From Ziziphus jujuba (taxonomy: Eukaryota; Streptophyta; Magnoliopsida; Rosales; Rhamnaceae), in assembly GCF_031755915.1 (NCBI RefSeq), contig NC_083386.1, positions 19,763,001 to 19,827,000 on the forward strand: a DNA stretch of 64,000 nt, read 5' to 3'. Position 1 is the stretch's first letter. Each line of letters starts with the position of its first letter. The notes beneath the pieces are model-generated. The model had not been told where the DNA came from. It did no database searches and was given only the letters and a program-made list of their open reading frames with translations. Below, piece by piece: positions 48,641 to 61,142 of this stretch. Both the position numbers and the translations under genes were made by a program.

Positions 48641-49488
48641 GTTCATCTATATATATATACACGTATATAATTGTAATAGGCTAGCAGAAACACTTGATAT
48701 AGGGCTCTGCCATTACCGGTCTTAACTGGATTGAAGATATGGCTCAAAAATCCCAGATGAAAGCAAAAGGTTAACCAAATATGTAAACAATAAGAACGTT
48801 GCTCGATACCAAGTAATGGGAAATCGTAGAGGCAACATTTGCGCAGCAAGGTGAAAATAATTTAAACAAGTGCATTGAAGAATCTTCGCCATCAAGCACA
48901 GAATGGAGAATGGATAATGCATTTAAGCAAGCAATACTGCAGAATATCATTTCCTAGTCCTGATTAGCCAAAAACTGACCTTACACAGAAATTCTAACGA
49001 ATATTATACCCGATCAACCAGGTTGAATTGTAAACAAGGAACAACAAGAAGTCGCTTCCTGCAGGTTCAAGCTGGCATAAGACAAATACGAACACCACAT
49101 GCCCAAAACATCACCTGTCAATAATCTTGCACACCAAACGAGCAGCACATCAGGGAATTGCCACAATCACCATTGGTGTCGAGAAACATATCAAACAAGG
49201 TGTGCATAATGCAAGAACCTTATTTGTAATGTTACGCAATCCATAAAGACTTGATTAAAATTAAAATGCAGGAAAAAAGTTAACTGTTCCATATTTCATT
49301 AGCTGAGAAGCACAGTCTCTATCATTCATAACATATTGTCTTTGTTGAAAAATATTAATTCCACTGGTTTAACTCTGAAGAAAACACATTGATGAGCAAC
49401 ATCTTTTTGTTAAGATCACATGACAGCATAACTAAGCTCCTATCCAACCTGCGGTGTGTCCAATCAAATGCTAATCTGAAGCTTCAAA
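48641..49488 (-). other. Region downstream of SPC25, probably partly 3' UTR
   Basis: No other gene is visible. The bases just below the stop codon at 49489 are presumably SPC25 3' UTR. Confidence 0.4.
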
Positions 49489-49703
49489 TCATTTGCTCTT
49501 TTTTGGTTCTCTCACATATTCATCTATTAATGCTTCAACATCTTTCCAAAACAGCCCCTCCACCAAAATCCCATCCTTGGTGAACCTGCAACGTTATAGG
49601 CGATCAAAAAATAGGGCTCTAGAGGCGAGAGCGAGATGGGGGCATTGATGCTTTTAACACCTAAAATGAAGCAATAAGATACATATATTTGTATGTGTGC
49701 AGT

Positions 49704-49768
<65 letters not shown>

Positions 49769-52684
49769 ACTGAGTAACACTTTTGGTGAACTGCACCGTT
49801 TGGTGTGCAGAAATTGATTTTGGATCTGCACTAGCTATGATAAGGGTATACATATCAGAGAATCTTGGCAATTTGGAAGATACCACCAATCCAGTGCTTG
49901 TGAAGGATCCCTGCACAGAAAAATTATGCAAACTGAGACAGAGAATATAATACTTCATGATACATCTCCATTTCCAGCAGCATATTAAAGCTTTTCTGAG
50001 ATTCACATTTGATTCAGAAAAAGTAGGGCACAATAGGCATATACATTTTGAATTTCTTTGAAGCTTGTATAGCTTAAAGCACATAAGCAAAATAAAATGT
50101 TCATGGCAACACAAAATGGCATTTCATGAAGGAATACTACTAAAGCCAAACTGATTGTAGCATGGGTGTTATTGTTTCCAAGGCTGAACTCCATATATAA
50201 ACAAGAAGAAAGCCTATAATTTATACAAGTACATGAGGAAAGAGAATTATGGGGCAGCAGCAGAAAGCTCACGTTGCAAAAATAATATTTCAAACCAAAA
50301 AAAAAAAAAAAAAACAAAAAAAAAATTCAACCATCACAACCACTACAAGACTAGAAATCATGCACTAGTTTTCATTTAGCAATGAACCATACAATTTGCC
50401 AAGTAGCTCGTTGCTTTGCTCAATCAAGAAAATGGTGGTAGACATCCTCTTGTTTACCACTCCTTGGAACAAAGAACAAGAATTCATACTTTGCTTTTAA
50501 ATCTAAACTGTTTTTAAAGATAATATTGGCTAGCTCAACCTTGGAGGACCTTCCTTATATTACTCAATTCTAAATGAGCAGGTAACTAGCTCAAGTGGCA
50601 AAACCTCATTGGAGGCTTATGCATGTTTTGTCAATAGTTCATTTACTAATTGGTTACTTGAAGCCTGAACGAATGAGAAAAACAAGTAGTTCAATGCGTT
50701 GAAGATATGCCTACCGTCCGAAGCTTGCCTTTTTAAAAGGTAACCTTTCTCAAGCTAAACAATGAACCAATTTCATAACAATAGAACAACAAACCTTAAA
50801 AATTTTGGTCACAATTCTTTTCAATACATTAGATGCTAGAATATAATAACATGAGAGTTTTAAGTTAATACACGGGCAAAGTAATTAAGCTGACTATAAT
50901 ATGTGCCATAGTTTGCCATAGTTTTTTTTCCCTTTAATTTTCTTTTCTATAATTTGTGGTCCTTAATTTTTCCTCCCCTGCTTCTCCCCATAATAAGTAA
51001 TTTATTAGTAATTGAAAAAGAGAAGGCCTTGATCTAGTATACAGGAGGTATCAGAGACTTAGCATAAAGATATATTATCAAAAGATTCCAACAAGGAAAC
51101 CTCCATATTACTCAGCATAAAGATATAATATCAAAAGATAACCCCTTATTCTTATATATCGTCTCTTACATTTTAATTCTAAATGTGATATGCCAATAAA
51201 CAAAGTGGCGACAAATCCTAAACTACCATCTTCCACCCCCACCCATAGAAACTCACAATTCCATTGTTAACCAACATATTCCCAGCTAATGAGAAAATGA
51301 AATCTGAAAGCTTTCCAGCCACCAAGCAATTAAGAAAAAGATCATTGCTTAACTTGTCACAAATAGAACTGGTAGTCATATCAATCCCATTTGAGCTATG
51401 CATCCATGACATCTTTCAAGTCTCACTGAATGCATGTAACCTTACCTAACCTTGGCACATAATCCTCAACATTGATTCCTTTACAGGCAAAAGGAAAATC
51501 GAAGTCCCATGACAGTACAAGCAGATATAAATCACACGATAAACATTTTACAAATAAATCTGGGGCCTCAAGGACTAATAAAAGAAATAGCGACAAGACC
51601 AAATTATGTCACCTACATTTTCCAATAAGATTATCTGAAGCCAACAAATACATCATCCAGAGAGCATTACATGATCAATTATAAGCATTCTTATTTATAA
51701 TTAAAAAAAAAAAAAAGAAAAATCAAAACCAGAGGAAAGTGGCCTGTTTCAACCTTGAACCAACCAGTTCCTTATACCTATTAGATCATCATATATGCAT
51801 CATAGTGCCAATACCTAAATCATACACATTCACATAAACGACAAGCATACTTTGAGGTACAAGGAAAAATAAAAGACAGAAAAAGATTGGGGGTTTAAGA
51901 GGAACATACCGCCGGAGGATATGTGAAAAGGATTGCATTCTTCTCCTTAGTGATTATGATCAGCTGCAACAACCCATTGAAGACTATATACTTGCCAGAG
52001 TCAAGGTTGGATCAAATACACCCTAATTAAACACTAATAAAATCTAAACCGAACATAATTTTTTTTTTTCAGCTTATTTCTTAACGAAGAAATATAAGTA
52101 TTGCTATCATTCCACTAAAACGACAAAAATATCTTACTTAAGTCCCCAAAAAAAACAGTTTTCGTTGCTATAATCCAAAGTTATGGTTCTGTTAAAAACA
52201 ATTTCCCTTTTTTTCCCTCCAATTTCTCATCAAACAAACAGACAGAGACCACAAACAGAGAGAAGAAAGAAAAAAAAAAAAAAGAAAAAGAAAAAAAAAG
52301 AGGAAAAATAAAAAGGATATAACACGATGCAAGCGATGAGGAAATCGCGGTTCTCAGGGAACTTCTTCTTGTAAAACTGAGCGAACAGTGCAATAACAAT
52401 AATAACCGTTCCCAATAGCAATCTTACATTACTCAGCCTCACATCTTCCACATATCCACGACCCGTCACGATCTATTCGAAATTCCAGGAAAATGAAAAT
52501 TAAGCGAAAATCAAAATTAATCTATAAAGAAAGAAAAAAAAAGGCTCAAAATTTGGTTTAGATCGGGAGGAATTATACTGACCTCTGAGACGGACTCGTC
52601 GAGGATGTGTTTGATGGAGTGGTGGTCCAAGAGATTGGCCTTCTTAGGGTTTTTGGTCGTCGTCTCTGCTTTCGTTTCCTGCAT
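49489..52684 (-). CDS. SPC25: Signal peptidase complex subunit 2 (SPC25), 189 aa
   Basis: Five exons: 52684-52583, 52472-52326, 51990-51910, 49910-49768 and 49585-49489. Phases are consistent throughout and give 189 residues, close to the roughly 190 of the plant family. The start is MQETKAETTTKNPKKANLLD. Residues 50-68 (VRLLLGTVIIVIALFAQFY) and about 77-96 form two membrane segments, giving the hairpin topology of SPC25/SPCS2 with both ends cytosolic. Conserved blocks follow: TKEKNAILFTYPP, GSFTSTGLVVSSKLPRFSD and FTKDGILVEGLFWKDVEALI, with a lysine-rich end (KKSK). The protein is a non-catalytic ER subunit of the signal peptidase complex and helps it engage the translocon. The junction of exons 2 and 3 is the least certain: the predicted protein seems to lack two residues there. 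As I recall, the Arabidopsis orthologue is At2g39960. Confidence 0.93.
49707..49767. repeat. (GT)n(GA)n microsatellite at the SPC25 intron 4 donor
   Basis: On the gene strand intron 4 begins GTCTCTCTCT... and runs into CACACA. The CT block starts at the very donor site (exon end 49768), so repeat length changes lie within bases of the splice signal. Confidence 0.92.
49911..51909 (-). other. Intron 3 of SPC25 (2.0 kb)
   Basis: AT-rich intron between GCG|GTATG (donor at 51909) and CAG|GGATCC (acceptor at 49911). It contains an A-run at 50299-50316 and no recognisable mobile-element end. Confidence 0.8.
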
Positions 52685-53931
52685 TTTCTCTTCTATTAGC
52701 TTGAAGGAGGTGTTGAGGGGGTTTTGGACTTGAAACGACTCTGTGTTTTGGTGCTTTGTTTTGAGGTTTTGTCCGAAAGCGAAAATGATTCAGAGAGAGT
52801 GGAATTTGAGCGTTGCTGGTGCAGTTTAATGGATTATGCAGCTGAATGACTCTTACCATACGCCGTGTGTGCGTAATGCGCGCTCAAGAATAAGGTAAAA
52901 GGCTAAAAGCTTATATTATCCAAAAAATAAATAATTAAATGTCCAATTAATTAATAAGTGATGCGGTTTAGGTGTACTACTCGGTGATTGGAGGTATTTG
53001 GACGAGTTATGAATTTTCTGATTGGAAGAAGTTAATATTTTTGACGTAATTAAAAATATATATGAATAAACACTCAACTTATGAAGTCCCCAAAAGGGGT
53101 TGACTAAAAACCAAAAAACAAAAATAAAAATAAAAATTCCCCAAAAGGGAAAACTCCAAGAAAACTTTTATTTTTGGTCGTCATACGTCCCAAAAAATTT
53201 AAAAAGTTTTAATAGGGCAAGATTACATAAGTTATGTTTTGATGTTAATAAAATAGAAAGAACTACATATTTTGATTAATAACATTTTGAAGATATCAAC
53301 TTCCATATAGTTTTATTATTGTTTATATATTTACATATTCTATTTCTCTGCAAAAAGGATTGCTTAAAAGATCGCAAACCGACTAAATGAACGAGCTGGC
53401 GCATAGAATCATAATTTCAAATTATGGAAATTGGTAAAATTGAAAAATATGTTTAATATAAAATTGGAAGGATTTTTAAACTTAGAAAATATGCTCTACA
53501 TGTGTTAAAACAAAAAGAGAAATTATTGTAAAAAAAGAAAAAAATTATAAGAATGAGATTTTTAATTTTTTTGCAAACTAAGAGAATGAGATTGAGAAAA
53601 ACGTTTTTAAACTATCCTTATGTAGGCTGTTTTAATATATAAAACAATCGTTGGCACATCACGGCATTCATCAAAACTCTGACAAAGCCAAAGCAACGAA
53701 AAGAAAAAAGAAAATCCCACTAAAAAAATACGTTTTCACAAAAATCCACTAACAGAAGAGGTACAAGTACAACAATCATTTTGCTTTCAATTTATCCCCT
53801 TACATCCTATTTTATTTTGGGGTCCGAGTTTGCCAATTGCAAATGCTGAATCACATAATAAGCCAGCAATTGACAATAGAATTTCTAGTAAGATCGTATC
53901 ATATATGAATGAAATGAACTAAGAGTTGTAA
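52685..53931. other. Spacer: SPC25 promoter side and PXN 3' side
   Basis: About 1.2 kb between the SPC25 start and the PXN stop. The first about 200 bp carry SPC25's leader and promoter; the last part presumably holds PXN's 3' UTR. No third gene is visible. Confidence 0.5.
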
Positions 53932-55986
53932 TCATGATGGCTTTGATTTCACTGTGTTAATGGCATTCTTGGTAAGCAAAAACCGAGCACCTTGAACAAG
54001 TTCTTCCTTGACCATGAACAGTACAGCAGCAGCAAGAACACTCTGTACAATTTTGGTTCTCATCCCTTTGTAAAACCCATAAAATCCTTCATGGTGAATC
54101 ATCTTCAAAATAGCATCCAATGTGCCTGAATTTTTTAACAACGAAAAGGTGTCATTCATATTCCAACATTAAGTTAATATTTGAAGAAGACGATGATTTA
54201 AGCATAATAAGGGTTAGTTTCCTTCACAGATCCCTGTATCCCTCAACTAGCTTCTCAGTTGATCAATATTTGTAAAAGCTAATATTGCAGGTGAGACATA
54301 TGGATGTATACCATTGGACTCCTTGGACCATGCTTTGATGGAACAAAATGGCAATAATTCTAGTTTTAAATTTTAGGCCATGTTTGGTAGTTAGAACTTA
54401 CTAGGGGTAGAAAAGAAAAGAAATTTCAGTCTTCATTGTTTATAATAAGAAAATTATATAGAAACTATAAAAATAACAAATGAATTTCCATGAAAACAAG
54501 TGAGGAATTCATATGCCTCTCTTTTTTTTTTTTTTTTTGAGGGGGGCCGTTGTGGAATCCGAACTCCAAATATAGGATGGCACTATAAAAAGAAGACTTT
54601 GTAACTGTTCAAACCTTTGTAATGATGCCTCTTGTCACCAGTTGTAAGTTGTTTTGCTTGAAGCCTCGACTGTAACAGAAGAAACTAAAATGACTGACCG
54701 AAACATGCTAAGCTAAAAAATCAGTGAATATCCAAATATCATGGCGAAATAGATAAAAATATTAATATTGTAATGAAATCAAGGAAAGAAGCAGGCCAAG
54801 GGTTCTACTTCAATGGTTTATTATCTGGCCCAACTCACATATCATTATCTCTCCACAGCCCCATGCTCTCCCTTAGCATTTGACTTATAATCCAACCATA
54901 GAACCAAATCTCAGCAAAGATTCCCACCAGATAATCCAAGGTATTTGCAACAAATATATTACAATATTGATGTAAAGAAACTAATTATTCCAACCAGACA
55001 AAATTAACATGTTGACAATACAGAAAATCATAGCAGGAGATCATGTTTTTAAAATAACTGATGTCATTAGCTATTTTTATCAATTTCAAAGGAATTTAAG
55101 AAGTCAACAATTTCAGCTCAGGGCACCAAGTTATCTGTCAATATTTATAAATATTTAATTGTACAGGATCCATCATTTACCTTCACAACTAAAAGAGGAT
55201 ATGTCACAACAGTAGCCCCTAGTTTTGCCAGAGCACCGAGAAGAAATATCTACCAAAATCAAGAAACTTATTAGCTCAATCAGAGGGTGAATAACAATGC
55301 ACAAGTGCTGAATGTCAACATATAAGATTTTCAAAATAAAAAACCAGAAAAACTGTAGCAATGCTGAAAAGTTGGAGAACTAAATGAAACCTAACCTCTA
55401 AAGCAGTAACCACACTGTTACCATTCTTATTCGAGGCACGGCTTTGCTTCAGCTTCTTCAACATGGTTTCATAAAGCATGAATTGTATGGAAGGATTACT
55501 AACCTGTGATCAAGAGGAGAAACAATTAGTGGTATTCTCTTACCACATACAAGGGTTACTTGTCACGTACCATAATCAATGTCGGTAATACACCTTTCCA
55601 GAAACCCCAAATTCCAGCTTCATCAAAAACTTCCTGGACCTGTAAATATTTTACATCATAAAATAAGGGGGGAAAAATTTCTGAGTATCAAATGAAATTG
55701 CATGATGGGAAAACCTACAACAACAAAGAAAATAAGTAGTTGCAACACAAGTATGCCTCTAACCAATATTAAACACATATTTAACACATAAAAATCCACG
55801 AAGGATGAGCTCATTTGAAGTAATTCTAACTCCTCTCATTTCCTTTAAGCCTGGAACGTATGACTCCAAGAACCAATCAATCATTTTACTGTCTACAAAA
55901 ATTGAATAATCACATCTAATAACCAAATTTATTTTAAATTCTACAATTAGCATTTAAATTTCATGTTCACTCCCCCCCACCCAACA

Positions 55987-56023
<37 letters not shown>

Positions 56024-59000
56024 TTCATCAAAAAAATGATCAGTTCATTGACCAAATGGCTGATCAATCTGCTTCAAATGTCTCGGACCAGCAACAGATT
56101 TTTACAAGTCCAATCCAACAACCTGCTCTTGTAGTCAATCAATGCAGAAACAGTGTCGCAACTCACAATCCGAACAAAAATTTGTTGCAGCAAAGTAAAA
56201 GTTAATTTAGGTAAAAACCATGCAATCAAGTAATTCTGTCATAGGAAGTGAGGAACCATAGAAACATTAAGCTAAGATAACTTATTTACTTTTATTTAAA
56301 CGCTCCTTAGACAGAGCTGCTTAAGGAGTGTTTTATGAGCTACCTTGACAAACATAATAAAAAAGTAAGTATCCCTAGATCCTCCCTCCCCAGAATCTAA
56401 AATTTAGAGAAAGAAGAATGCGATTGCACCAACCACATGAGCAGTCCCATAGGGAGGAGGCTCAGCTGCTGCAGCAAGAACGGCTTCATCTGCAGTAATC
56501 AATGGTGTCTCACCAGGCGTGGGCTTCGTTGAGATTTTTGTATGAGTCTGCACAAAAATTAGTGTTCCAATGGAAAACGTTAGAAGATCAAATTGCAAAC
56601 TGCAGAGAAAAATGGAGAGCAGTGCTTATTATTCAATTTGGGAAATTTGACCCTCGGTGCAACAGGAGAAAATATTTAGTGAAATTGGTTTCAAAGCAAA
56701 TTATTAATAAATCTGTGCTTAAAAGAGCTCTGTACCAGACACAGCATAATTCTGTCCAAGAAATCAAGGAACCATGATAGAATTATGGCCAAAGAATTTG
56801 GTTCAAATTTTCAGCCACTTAAGTTCGCATGGAATACCCATCTTAGAAGAACAAAACAGGACTTTCCATATATAAACTATTGCAGACGTGTCAAATCGCA
56901 TATTACCAATATAAAACATGGTTGTAAAATAAATGTAAATAATGCAAGGAAAAACATTTAGTATGCCTCTGACACATTCGAGATTTAGTGAAGCTTGTGG
57001 CTAATTTCAGTTAGCTTGTTACCTGCATGCGGGTAACAACTACCCATATAGGGTTTGTCAACAGCACATTCACACACCTATAACAAGAAAATTTTATGGA
57101 AATTCTTAGCAGCATGTCACATGATTTTTAAAAGAAAAAGTTAAATATAAGACATATATTAGGATAAACATAGTCACTAAAAGTTTTCTCTGTCCACTCA
57201 AATTGCAATTTATTAATTAAAAAGCTTTTATGAGAAGCTGATACAACAAATTTGAGTAGTAAAACCAATTGCAGCTATGTTGAAGTAAAATAAGAAATAA
57301 TGAAAGCCACTAGACCTAAGGTTGCATTGACAAAGTAAATCACCCTGACAAAGCAGCCACCAGAAGTGAGGTGAACATTCCAACTGATCCATCACCTATT
57401 CCTAACTTCCTTCGTTCAAGTGCAGCAACTTCAGCCTTGTTCCTGAATATTTGATAGAAATAATAGTAAACACCCTGTACCAGTAAAATTGCAAGTACAT
57501 AAGAAACCAGAAAGCTAGACAAATCATATATAATTTAGATCTATGCAATGCAGGTTAACAAATTGTCATAGAACTAAGCTGATTCTGGACCATCTAGGTA
57601 AGTAAAGGAAGTTCTAAGGCAAACATATCTAAAGAAGCATACAACTCGTCTAGCTTGTTTTGAGAATAGAGAAACCATATTAGATACAAATTAAAGCTGA
57701 CAATTTATTTACTTTGTTATTTAAAGGCATTGCTGAACTTGAGCATAATAATAACTGTTTAATGACATGAACTAAGCAATGGTTTGAGCTTAGTTTTTAT
57801 TTTTATTTTTATTTATTTTTCATTTTTTATATATAATTCTTATAAACTGTATTTTAATTCACATGATTTATAAACCAGAATAACAACTATTTCTGGTTTC
57901 AAAATAGTTCTGAAATTGGTCCATTGAGGATGTAATGTCAACATCACCAAATAACAGTGTAATAATGTAATTTAAAAATGTCCCACATACAAAGAAATTT
58001 TATATTTTCTTAATCTGTCTTAAAACATTCAAGAAGCCCTGGTAGCTTGAGCACACAACTATTAAAATTCGCTCAAGCAAAGAGTACTGGCAGAATAGTG
58101 GAAAGGGGTCAATGTAAAACTGCCAAGGCATCCGCATATCCAAAACATATCAGCTTAAGCTCGCCTAAACTTTTGCCCAGAGGAGGAGAATCAGAGACAA
58201 ATATATTTTTGTGCATATTGGTAAGAAACCTAATGGAGGGGAGAAAATTTCAAGATAACACAAGCCCACCATTAGTAAATAAATCACGAGAAGAGCTGTA
58301 TCAGTTCACTTTAACTTAAAATTGTGCGGATAATAAGTAACGAAAAATGAATCCATCAATGGCACGAATTTCAGAGACATGAGACCACATGCTACTGCAC
58401 CGAAATAATAAAACAGAAAAATAAAAAGATACGAAAAAAAATTCTATCACTGCTCTTTACCATTACATCCTCCACAATTCTACAAATAAGCATACATTAC
58501 AGGAATGATGTCGTCTAAAACATAATTTGCCTATGTATATTTTACATAACACTACTTAAATACAAAACAACCCTGAACCCTTTTAAATTTAACCTGCTTT
58601 CCCTCTCTATCAAATTCTGAAATCTAAAATATTTTCTCACTTTCCTATCAAATTCTTAGATATCAAGCAGTGACTTGGGACTTTTAAAGTTTAGACACAA
58701 AAGCAATACGTAAAGAGACTCTCACTAGCTACTGAATTCAGAAATAGCATTCCTAATAAGAGATTACTGAACATGAATCATTAAGAATGAAAATTGAGAT
58801 TTGCATTGTTTTGCTTTTGATGAGAGCTGAAGGATGCTCACTTGAGAAGCAGCTGTGCCTGCTAACGATGGCGTCAAACCTCCGTATAATCTTCCCCATC
58901 CTTCTTGTTTCACAACCTACACACAGAGAGATGGGATATAATAAAACTAAAAAGTAACAAATATTGAAAAACAACAAGGAAAAAAAATAAAAAAATTGAG

Positions 59001-59297
59001 CCCGGAAGAAAAAAACCTGACACATTTGTTGAATAGTTCCAAGCTTCCTCTTCTCCTTCTTAAGATCACGCTCCGTCTGTTGACGAGTATTCACCTACAG
59101 ATTACAACCCACAAAAAAAAAAAAATAATAAAAGCACAAAATTAAAAAAATAAAAAACTTAAAAAAAAGAAAAAGAAACGAATAAAAAAGGGGCATAAGG
59201 AGATCTGTAATTATACAGTTTGAAGAGGATAAGTAATAAGCTGAGCGATGATCCCTCCTCCAGCACCGGCGAGTCCATTGATCAAAGCGTCTGACAT
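53932..59297 (-). CDS. PXN: Peroxisomal NAD carrier PXN (mitochondrial carrier family), 342 aa
   Basis: Eleven exons, all GT-AG and phase-consistent: 59297-59217, 59094-59017, 58916-58842, 57474-57344, 57077-57023, 56547-56434, 55639-55571, 55503-55396, 55249-55181, 54669-54615, 54125-53932. The product begins MSDALINGLAGAGGGIIAQL. It has the three carrier repeats, each with its odd-helix motif: YPLQTVNTR (residues 23-31), NPIWVVVTRM (130-139) and YPLLVVKSRL (254-263), and glycine-rich partners (LYGGLTPSL, FWKGVLPTL, FYKGM.TK). There is no targeting presequence. PXN-type carriers sit in the peroxisome membrane and import NAD+ (exchanging AMP; CoA also handled in vitro), supporting beta-oxidation. 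The family is about 331 aa in Arabidopsis (At2g39970, also called APEM3/PMP38). The variable matrix loop (exon 6, PTPGETPLITADEA) accounts for part of the difference. It looks intact. Confidence 0.95.
55987..56018. repeat. Long poly-A run in PXN intron 6
   Basis: About 30 A on the plus strand (poly-T in the transcript), within the intron between 56434 and 55639. Confidence 0.9.
58385..58606. repeat. Duplicated block, copy 1 (PXN intron 3)
   Basis: It runs from CCACATGCTACTGCAC through TCTATCACTGCT, CCTCCACAATT, ACAAATAAGCATACA and AAAACATAATTTGCC to TTTAACCTG. The same order recurs at 61143-61513 in the same orientation, at roughly 85% identity by eye, but with about 150 extra bases in that copy. 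Confidence 0.85.
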
Positions 59298-60133
59298 TTT
59301 CTTTTTCTCGGGAAAATGGTTTTTCCTTATTTTCTCGGGAATGTATAGGCAGACATAGAGGGAAAAATAAAAAATAAAAAAGTACCTAATATTATAGAGA
59401 GAAAGATAGAGAGAGAGAGTTTCTTTTTTTTTAGAGAGAGAAAGTGAGAAGACTAATCTCTGACTTTGGGAGGTAGCGAACTAAATAACTGATGCTGATG
59501 GCTATTCACAATCATGCACGTCAGACCCCCCATTCCATTTCCATGTCTTTCTCTCCTGCCTGGTTGTTACGTTCAAGAAAGCTGTTTGCATTTTTACCAT
59601 TTTGCCCCTACACAAAATGTCAGATTGTTTCGTGCTTTGTATTCTTTCCTGTCTTCGGCTCAACGAGCCGTTTTTGGGCTTTTTTAATTTTGGTCTACTA
59701 CCAACTAACAGTTCGGGCTTTTCATTTGTAAAATTTTTTGTCTTATGCTAATCGAATCGTTTTGATCTTGGGCCTCAATTTGAAGGTGCAATACCCAATT
59801 ATTTGGGCTTTTTATACAATACCTATTTATTTTTCATTTTTCACTTTTTAAGTTTCTAGGTTTTTGGCAATCAACCACCCAACGTCTTCTTCTCTATCAA
59901 AAAATAAAATAAAAATAAAATAACCTGAATCAAAGTTTACGTCCAATAGGAAAGCAAGGTGGCATATATTTGTTAATAATCAAAAAAGCTGTTCAAAGAT
60001 GAAGAGAATTCTATTCTTCCCCACCTTCTTTTTTATTCTCTATCTCTTTTTGTGTCTTGTATACATAAACTTCATCACAACCAAATTATACTTTTATTAT
60101 GCTGCAGTAAAAACGTAGTACCAAAAAAAAAAA
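59298..60133. promoter_or_regulatory. Divergent intergenic region PXN / C2-domain gene
   Basis: 836 bp separate the two start codons, so promoters of both genes must lie here. Near PXN there are GA-rich leader-like stretches (59397-59450). No clear TATA box or operator was identified. Confidence 0.5.
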
Positions 60134-60619
60134 ATGTTTAAACGAAAAAACAGATATTCATGGAAGAAAGCAGAAAAGCGACCAGAACCTGAAGAATTAT
60201 TAACGCTGTTCATAATGATACGAAATGCAGAGAACATCGACGTGGGAAGTAAAACTTCTGCTCTCAACTATGTGGTTATTTGCTCACTAGAAGAAGGTAA
60301 AGAAGGTCGGTCGATGGCGAAAAGAGGTTCATCTCAACGTAATCCAGTATGGGATAAAATATGGTCAGTACCATTCAGGATGGGAATGTACGAATTCTTT
60401 CAGCTGGAAGTGGTTAGGTTATGTAGCCGCTCCGACATCGTCGGGACGTCCACCGGAACCTTAGTTGTGGGTAGGGCTCATATTCCATTGCCGAAGAAAG
60501 TCGGCGTCAAGGAACATAGAAGGTATGCACTTGTCAAGGTTGATGAAGAAACAGGATGCAAAGTTGATGCAGGACATATTTATGTTTCCATGGTAGTTGA
60601 GCATGAGGGAGGGAAATAA
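60134..60619 (+). CDS. C2-domain-like protein, 161 aa, intronless
   Basis: A single open frame starting MFKRKNRYSWKKAEKRPEPE, preceded by an A-rich context. After a basic leader of about 20 residues comes one C2-type beta-sandwich: LLTLFIMIRNAENIDV (strand 1-2), YVVICSLE, then SSQRNPVWDKIWSVPF (the N-P-x-W-x-x strand 4 signature), FFQLEVVRL, VGTSTGTLVVGRAHIPL and HIYVSMVVEHE. Plant proteins of this kind (SRC2/BAP-like) bind membranes. Calcium-ligand Asp residues are few here, so Ca2+-dependent binding is doubtful. No membrane segment is seen. The low-GC flank and clean single exon suggest a real gene. Specific function unknown. Confidence 0.75.
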   Translation: MFKRKNRYSWKKAEKRPEPEELLTLFIMIRNAENIDVGSKTSALNYVVICSLEEGKEGRSMAKRGSSQRNPVWDKIWSVPFRMGMYEFFQLEVVRLCSRSDIVGTSTGTLVVGRAHIPLPKKVGVKEHRRYALVKVDEETGCKVDAGHIYVSMVVEHEGGK

Positions 60620-61142
60620 TGATAGATTTCATTAAGAAACTCTCTTTTTATCATATTCTAATGTTCATTAAAAAAAAAAAAGAAACTCCATGTCCATGTT
60701 ATTTATTTATTTTTGTGGACTTTTATGCTTCATGACGAATGAGTTTTTTATTTTTTATTTATTTTTATTTGGCATATTGTTTCTTTGTTGGGATAAATAT
60801 TGATGTATTATTAGTGATGATTAATATTAGTGCTATATAAGATTACCAACAAAATTACTAGTTTGGTTTACCTATACATATCCAAAATTTTAGAGTCCAA
60901 TAGTTTGAGAAATTTGTTAGATAAGAGAATTAGAAATTGGCAATAGTCTGTTTGGGAATTATTCAGGAATCTTTCTCTACTAGAAAGTGATATCTAAGTA
61001 AGCAACGAATTGGTATTTTTTTTTTTTAATTCCAAGTTTACCAAATATAGATGATTTCTTAGAAACACGAATCAGAAAAAGAATCACTAAAAAGAAGGCC
61101 TTTTATGTTTTTTTGGTCAAACACCATAGAATACAGTTTTTA
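60620..61142. other. 3' flank of the C2 gene
   Basis: No gene is visible. It contains the C2 gene's presumable 3' UTR and AT-rich spacer. Confidence 0.5.

Noticed and set aside
49527..50114. 195-codon minus-strand open frame
   Set aside because: Reads through SPC25 exon 4 and both flanking introns, including the (CT)(CA) repeat; the spliced model explains the coding part better.
50575..50660. SINE-like A-box (TAGCTCAAGTGG)
   Set aside because: No matching B-box, tail or target duplication nearby; a chance match is likely.
54520..54560. Poly-T run followed by a B-box-like word on the minus strand
   Set aside because: No A-box at the right distance and only about 55 bp to PXN exon 10; not a supportable SINE or tRNA.
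56502..56777. 91-codon plus-strand open frame
   Set aside because: Opposite strand of PXN exon 6 and intron; no domain.
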